Source: Prevotellaceae bacterium UBA1720 | GTDB lineage: Bacteria; Bacteroidota; Bacteroidia; Bacteroidales; Bacteroidaceae | Assembly: GCA_002317475.1 (NCBI GenBank) | Contig: DCIS01000122.1 | Location: forward strand, 8,512 to 72,511 | Direction: 5' to 3' | DNA length: 64,000 bases | In this document: positions 59,417-64,000 of the stretch, piece after piece | How the letters are laid out: the number at the start of each line of letters is the position of its first letter | Position numbering within the stretch: the stretch's first letter is position 1 | The notes under the pieces: generated by a model | Database searches by the model: none | What the model saw: the letters and a program-made list of their open reading frames with translations, nothing else | What the model was told of the DNA's origin: nothing | Position numbers and translations under genes: made by a program

Positions 59417-59448
59417 GAGTCCCCACACGAACAAGTAACCAAGACTTT

Positions 59449-60363
59449 ATGGCAGAAAACTACCACAAACCCGTACTCCTACACGAGACCGTGGACGGAT
59501 TAAACATACGTCCCGATGGCATCTATGCCGACATGACCTTCGGCGGAGGTGGTCACAGCAGGGAGATTCTGAGCCGTCTGGGCACAGAAGGACACCTGTT
59601 CAGTTTCGACCAGGACCTTGATGCTATGGCAGGAGCATTCGATGACGAACGCTTCACCTTCGTCAGGAGCAACTTCCGGTTCCTTCAGAACTGGATGGAG
59701 TACTATGATGTGGAGGGTGTAGATGGCATCATGGCCGATTTAGGTGTGAGCAGTCATCACTTGGATGCCGGCGAGAGAGGTTTTTCCTTCAGATATGACG
59801 CACCGCTGGATATGCGCATGAACCAACGAGGTAAGTTGACTGCAGAGCAAATCATCGCAGAATACAGCGAAGAACAGTTGGCAGACATTCTGTACTTATA
59901 CGGAGAGATGAAGAACAGTCGCAGGTTGGCTTCAACAATCGTAAAGGCTCGTCAACAAGGCGAGATCAAAACTACAGGACAATTGGCCGACCTGGTACGC
60001 CCACTATTAGGTCGTGACCGCGAGAAGAAAGATCTCGCAAAAGTGTTTCAAGCCCTGCGTATAGAGGTGAACGGAGAGATGAAGGCTCTCAGACAGATGC
60101 TGAACGCAGCAATCGAGGTTCTGAAACCAGGAGGCAGGCTGGTGGTATTGACCTACCACTCACTGGAGGACCGTATGGTGAAGAACATCATGAAGAGCGG
60201 GAACGCAGAAGGCAAGAGTGAGCAAGACTTCTTCGGTAATTGCCTCTCCCCCCTTCGTCCATTAGGCAAAGTGATAATTCCGAGCGCCGAGGAACAGAGC
60301 GAAAACCCTAGAAGCCGAAGTGCAAAGTTACGCATCGCAGAAAAAGTTGAGATACAAAAATAG
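59449..60363 (+). CDS. rsmH: 16S rRNA (cytosine(1402)-N(4))-methyltransferase
   Basis: The 304-residue protein starts HKPVLLHETVDGLNIRPDGI, then YADMTFGGGGHSREILSRLG (SAM-binding) and MADLGVSSHHLDAGERGFSF. RIEVNGEMKALRQMLNAAIE and LVVLTYHSLEDRMVKN are the typical C-terminal blocks. It methylates C1402 in the ribosomal decoding centre. It is 32 bases after mraZ and 26 before the ftsL-like gene. Confidence 0.97.
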   Translation: MAENYHKPVLLHETVDGLNIRPDGIYADMTFGGGGHSREILSRLGTEGHLFSFDQDLDAMAGAFDDERFTFVRSNFRFLQNWMEYYDVEGVDGIMADLGVSSHHLDAGERGFSFRYDAPLDMRMNQRGKLTAEQIIAEYSEEQLADILYLYGEMKNSRRLASTIVKARQQGEIKTTGQLADLVRPLLGRDREKKDLAKVFQALRIEVNGEMKALRQMLNAAIEVLKPGGRLVVLTYHSLEDRMVKNIMKSGNAEGKSEQDFFGNCLSPLRPLGKVIIPSAEEQSENPRSRSAKLRIAEKVEIQK

Positions 60364-60389
60364 AATTACGCACATCAAGACGACATAAC

Positions 60390-61061
60390 ATGATCAGAAC
60401 AGAGGAAAGAAACGAACTGGAGAACGAAGCGCTTCTCGACAGCATCCTTGAGGTAACAACCGGCAAGGAGGAAGAGAAGGCCGATGTCCAAGATGTGCCC
60501 GTGGAGGATAAGATGGAGGACCTGACGCTTGCAGAGGACGAAAACATCCCTGAAGAGGAAACCGATAGCAGCGAGGAAGGACTTTCCGAAGAGGAAGAAG
60601 AGGAAGAAACCATAGAAGAGAAAAGTCCAAAACAGAAAAAAGAGGAAGAAAAGTCCTTCAGGATGAAGAGACTGCTACGCAAAGCCCTACGCGAAGACGA
60701 TGGCGAGGGAGGCAATCTGAAAGACATGTTTAACGACATGCAGATTAGTGGTGAATGGCTGAAACGCCATTGGACATTCCTCCTTCTGGTATTCGTCTGT
60801 ATGCTAGTTTTTGTAACCAACCGTTACCAAGCACAACAAGAGATCATCGAGGAAGCCAGACTAAAACAAGAACTGAACGATTGGAGATTTATCTGGTTGA
60901 CACAATTCAGCGAACTGACTCGCAGTAGCCGACAAAGTTTCATCGAGGAGAGTCTGAAACAACGAGGTGACAGCACATTAAAACCCAGCAAGGTGGCACC
61001 ATTCATATTAAAAGTTGAAGGCAAGAAAGAAAATGGCAAATACAAACAAGACAAACAATAA
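60390..61061 (+). CDS. ftsL: FtsL-like division protein with a long acidic N-terminus
   Basis: The 223-residue protein stands in the ftsL place between rsmH and ftsI. It has one membrane helix (HWTFLLLVFVCMLVFVTNRY, about residues 127-146), followed by a helical segment (AQQEIIEEARLKQELNDWRF) as expected for the FtsL coiled coil. The cytoplasmic part of about 125 residues is very acidic (SEEGLSEEEEEEETIEEKSP) and much longer than in most FtsL, which are near 100-120 residues overall. Its last codons overlap the start of ftsI by 29 bases. Position and topology support the call; sequence identity alone would not. Confidence 0.78.
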   Translation: MIRTEERNELENEALLDSILEVTTGKEEEKADVQDVPVEDKMEDLTLAEDENIPEEETDSSEEGLSEEEEEEETIEEKSPKQKKEEEKSFRMKRLLRKALREDDGEGGNLKDMFNDMQISGEWLKRHWTFLLLVFVCMLVFVTNRYQAQQEIIEEARLKQELNDWRFIWLTQFSELTRSSRQSFIEESLKQRGDSTLKPSKVAPFILKVEGKKENGKYKQDKQ

Positions 61062-63246
61062 GACAGCGAACTCCCAGAATAAGGGTAAGGCTGAATGGAA
61101 GAATCTGGGAGCAAAGCGCTTCAAGTGGTTCTTCCTGATTGCTTGCGCTGCCGGTATTGCCATCCTGCTGACTGCCGCCAAAAGCATGGTCATGGAGAAG
61201 GACTACTGGGAAGGTGTGCGCAAACGTTTCACCCGAAACAACCAAACAATCCAGGCTGAACGTGGTAACATCTACGACTGCAACGGTAAACTGCTCGTTG
61301 GTAGCATCCCCGTATACCGTCTATATATCGACTTCAAGGTTTACGGTCCTGACTCAGCAGCCAATGCCAAGGTGCAGAAGTGGCGTAACGAAGAGTTTGA
61401 CGCAAAGCGTGACAGCATTTGCGAGGGACTGCATGAAATATTCCCCGAATACAGCACCCAATGGTTTAAGGACAGACTACAGAAAGGTCGCGACAAACAA
61501 CGAACCTGCCAGATATACCCCTATCCCGTCTCTTTCGAGAAGTACAAGAAATGTCAGAAGTTGCCCTTGTTGCGTGAACCTATTCTGAGAGGTGGTTTTC
61601 ATGGAGACAGAATCGTACAGCGAGCAAAACCTTACGGAAGTCTGGCAAGTCGCCTATTGGGAACACTAGAACGCGATTCAGATCGTGTGCCCAAGAACGG
61701 TATCGAATGGCTGTGTGATTCTGTGTTGCGCGGCAAGGACGGAATAAGCCATCGCACGAAGATGCGTAATGCTAATGTCAGTCTAACCGACGAGGCCCCA
61801 ATTGATGGACAGGATGTAGTAACAACCATTGATGTAGACTTACAGGACGCTGCCGAAAAGGCTATTCGTGCCCAGGTTGAGAACTTGAATGCCGAGATGG
61901 GTGTAGTCATCGTGATGGAGGCCGCAACTGGTGACGTCAAAGCCATGGTCAATCTGGGCAAAGGTAGTGATGGCAAATACTACGAAATGATGAACTACGC
62001 CATTTCCAAACGCATGGAGCCAGGATCTACATTCAAGACTGCCAGCATCATGGTGGCACTAGAGGATGGAGTAATCACGCCCGAGACAATGGTAGAGACT
62101 GGCAATGGCCTTCATATCATGCATGGAGCGAAGATGAAGGACTGGAGTTATGGTGGTAGAGGTGGTTTTGGTCTGATTGATGTAAAAACCGTGATGGAAC
62201 AGAGTTCGAATATCGGCGTAAGCCGCCTTATTGACGACCATTACGGCAGTAATCCCACGAAATTCGTTGATGGACTGAAGCGTGTTGGTGCAGGCATCGA
62301 CTTGGACATTCCTTTCAAGGGATCGCAGAATCCTCGCATGAAACGCCCCGGTGATGCCACCTGGTCCAAGACCACCCTGGCATGGATGAGTATTGGATAC
62401 GAGTCGTTATTGCCACCCATCAGCACATGTACATTCTACAATGGCATCGCAAACAACGGCAAACTGGTTCGTCCACGATTCGTAAAAGCAATCATGCAGG
62501 ACGGCATAGTGACAGAGGAACGTCCCGTGGAGATACTACGCGATAAGATGTGCTCCGACAAGACCCTGAAACAGATACGCGACATTCTGGAGAATGTAGT
62601 GAGTGCCCCCAACGGTACAGGCAAGAAGGCTCGTTGCCAATTCCGCGTATGTGGCAAGACGGGTACGGCCCAGATTGCCTCTGGCAGAGGTGGTTATAGA
62701 AATGGCCAGGTGGAATATCTCATCAGTTTCTGTGGATTCTTCCCCGCCGAAGCACCTAAATACACCTGTCTGGTTTGCATACAGAAGAAAGGACTTCCTG
62801 CGTCAGGAGGTGGTCACTGCGGTCCCGTATTCAAGGAAGTGGCACAGTTTGTAATGGCAACAGGCATGAACCACCGTAATCCCTCCATGGCAGCTGATTC
62901 GACTAGCGTAATGATACCAGAGATGGCAAACGGTAATATCCAGGAAACCATCAATTCACTTCAGTCTTTGGGTATTAAAGCCCCCAAAACTACGTCTTCA
63001 CCCAGTCCCACCTGGGGCGTCTGCGAGCAGAACAGCACAGGTATCAGCCTCACACCACAATCCACCACAGCCGGTGAAGTGCCCAACGTTATAGGCATGG
63101 GAGCTCGTGACGCTGTTTTTGCCCTACAAAGTGCAGGGATGAAAGTTGACATCAACGGTGCTGGACAAGTGACCAAACAAAGCATTGAGGGTGGCACTCA
63201 GGCAAAGGCAGGAACAAGAATTCGTCTAACCCTTGAGCAGAAATAG
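61033..63246 (+). CDS. ftsI: Penicillin-binding protein, FtsI/PBP3-type transpeptidase
   Basis: The 737-residue protein has an N-terminal membrane helix ([20 protein letters not shown]), a dimerisation domain ([20 protein letters not shown]) and a transpeptidase domain. The SxxK motif is [10 protein letters not shown] (about residue 332), SxN is QSSNIGVS (about 390) and KTG is [11 protein letters not shown] (about 541). A C-terminal PASTA domain follows ([20 protein letters not shown], then [11 protein letters not shown]). The PASTA repeat is absent from E. coli FtsI but common in Bacteroidota. It crosslinks septal peptidoglycan. The ATG at 61033 overlaps ftsL; an in-frame codon six earlier is less likely. 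Confidence 0.94.
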   Translation: MANTNKTNNKTANSQNKGKAEWKNLGAKRFKWFFLIACAAGIAILLTAAKSMVMEKDYWEGVRKRFTRNNQTIQAERGNIYDCNGKLLVGSIPVYRLYIDFKVYGPDSAANAKVQKWRNEEFDAKRDSICEGLHEIFPEYSTQWFKDRLQKGRDKQRTCQIYPYPVSFEKYKKCQKLPLLREPILRGGFHGDRIVQRAKPYGSLASRLLGTLERDSDRVPKNGIEWLCDSVLRGKDGISHRTKMRNANVSLTDEAPIDGQDVVTTIDVDLQDAAEKAIRAQVENLNAEMGVVIVMEAATGDVKAMVNLGKGSDGKYYEMMNYAISKRMEPGSTFKTASIMVALEDGVITPETMVETGNGLHIMHGAKMKDWSYGGRGGFGLIDVKTVMEQSSNIGVSRLIDDHYGSNPTKFVDGLKRVGAGIDLDIPFKGSQNPRMKRPGDATWSKTTLAWMSIGYESLLPPISTCTFYNGIANNGKLVRPRFVKAIMQDGIVTEERPVEILRDKMCSDKTLKQIRDILENVVSAPNGTGKKARCQFRVCGKTGTAQIASGRGGYRNGQVEYLISFCGFFPAEAPKYTCLVCIQKKGLPASGGGHCGPVFKEVAQFVMATGMNHRNPSMAADSTSVMIPEMANGNIQETINSLQSLGIKAPKTTSSPSPTWGVCEQNSTGISLTPQSTTAGEVPNVIGMGARDAVFALQSAGMKVDINGAGQVTKQSIEGGTQAKAGTRIRLTLEQK

Positions 63247-63311
63247 CCTCATACCTTATTAATATATATAGGAACATAAATACGATTCAAACAGATAATT
63301 CAAATATCGAC

Positions 63312-64000
63312 ATGAAACTGCTTCATCTTACAGCAAATACCCACCCCATCCAAATCAAGGGAAATCAGGACATCGATGTATCTGGCATTGAGATTGACTC
63401 ACGCCGTATTGTGCCTGGCAATGCCTTTGTAGCCATCAGAGGCACACAGGCAGACGGTCATAGCTATATAGCCAAAGCCTTGGAACTGGGAGCAACTGTC
63501 ATCATCTGTGAGAACCTTCCCGAGGAACTTACTGAAGGCATTACCTATGTTCAATATGAAAATACTGAGGAAGTAGTAGGTCAACTAGCCACACAGTTCT
63601 ATGGTGACCCTACAAAACGCATGAAGCTGGTAGGTGTGACAGGCACAAACGGCAAGACCACCATAGCCACCCTACTGTGGAAGATCTTCCGTCGTTTGGG
63701 TTATCGCGTGGGATTGTGCAGCACGGTTTGCAATTATATAAACGAAGATCCCGTACCTACGGAATGTACCACTCCAGACCCCATCACACTCAATCGGCTA
63801 TTGGGTCAGATGGCTGATAGTGGCTGTGAGTATGCATTCATGGAAGTAAGTAGCCACAGTGTGGCTCAACATCGCATTGGCGGACTGACCTTCGCGGGAG
63901 GCATCTTCACCAACCTAACCCGCGACCATTTGGACTACCACAAAACCTTCGAAAACTACCGTGATGCCAAGAAAGGGTTCTTTGACATGCTGCCCAAAGG
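63312..64000 (+). CDS. murE: UDP-N-acetylmuramoyl-tripeptide synthetase MurE (N-terminal part)
   Basis: The gene starts [20 protein letters not shown] and runs past the window end (229 codons visible). It has the MurE N-domain ([20 protein letters not shown], then [20 protein letters not shown]), the ATP motif [17 protein letters not shown], and [19 protein letters not shown] and [19 protein letters not shown]. It adds the third residue, most likely meso-diaminopimelate, to UDP-MurNAc-L-Ala-D-Glu. The selectivity motif (DNPR type) lies beyond the window, so Dap or Lys use cannot be read here. It is 65 bases after ftsI in the dcw cluster. Confidence 0.96.
   Translation, partial: MKLLHLTANTHPIQIKGNQDIDVSGIEIDSRRIVPGNAFVAIRGTQADGHSYIAKALELGATVIICENLPEELTEGITYVQYENTEEVVGQLATQFYGDPTKRMKLVGVTGTNGKTTIATLLWKIFRRLGYRVGLCSTVCNYINEDPVPTECTTPDPITLNRLLGQMADSGCEYAFMEVSSHSVAQHRIGGLTFAGGIFTNLTRDHLDYHKTFENYRDAKKGFFDMLPK

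Overview
The window is a chromosomal segment of a Bacteroidota bacterium, most likely a Prevotellaceae-type member of Bacteroidales. The evidence is the many -7 elements of the Bacteroidota type (TAnnTTTG) at gene starts, the type IX secretion proteins PorQ and PorE, an ExbB/ExbD/TonB set, a VirE-N/DUF3987 protein, the succinate-propionate enzymes MutA, MutB and MeaB, and a dcw cluster headed by mraZ. No rRNA, CRISPR array, prophage, transposase or insertion sequence gene was seen. One tRNA (Ser, anticodon GGA) is present.

Layout. 1-5.9 kb, minus strand: an AsnC/Lrp regulator (cut by the edge), two ExbD proteins, a small membrane protein, ExbB, tRNA-Ser, TatD, a polyprenyl synthase and TonB. 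6-10.8 kb: porQ-cmk-ispH (plus) run head-on into DUF1573-meaB (minus), with a 54 bp coding overlap. 11.1-17.9 kb: a DUF4837 lipoprotein and a 1820-residue alpha-2-macroglobulin-like protein that lacks its thioester. 18.2-26.2 kb (plus): a BNR-repeat protein, topB, porE, thyA and an RsmF-like methyltransferase. 26.4-30.9 kb (minus): carB behind a leader that looks like an attenuator, then rsmA/ksgA. 31-33.5 kb: a flippase-like membrane protein and pepD. 33.8-42.6 kb is the accessory part: an ECF sigma / membrane protein / secreted acidic protein operon, two small lipoproteins, two unknown proteins and the VirE-N/DUF3987 protein, which is preceded by five phased AGGTACA repeats. 42.8-45.1 kb: an ABC exporter-type operon with a GntR regulator and a 24 bp palindromic operator. 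45.4-58.7 kb: GH51 arabinofuranosidase, a small lipoprotein, mutB-mutA, an AspT-type transporter, dgt, a membrane-bound AraC-like protein and a secreted cyclophilin. 59-64 kb: mraZ-rsmH-ftsL-ftsI-murE (cut by the edge).

The least ordinary content lies between genes. Four families of short intergenic repeats recur: (1) 10 bp tandem arrays with a CCTAGG/CTAG core; (2) 11 bp tandem arrays with a TACGTA/GTACGG core; (3) at least 14 copies of a TTAG-repeat element (TTGTTAGTTAGTTAGGTTAG), often in inverted pairs; (4) four GGGGTCAGACCCC REP-like palindromes, one of them inside a reading frame. Every non-overlapping convergent gene junction in the window (5 of 5) carries a family 1 or family 2 array, a pattern I cannot match to a described system. 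Other candidates for follow-up are the repeat array in front of the VirE-N/DUF3987 gene, the carB leader and a 152 bp MITE-like inverted repeat.
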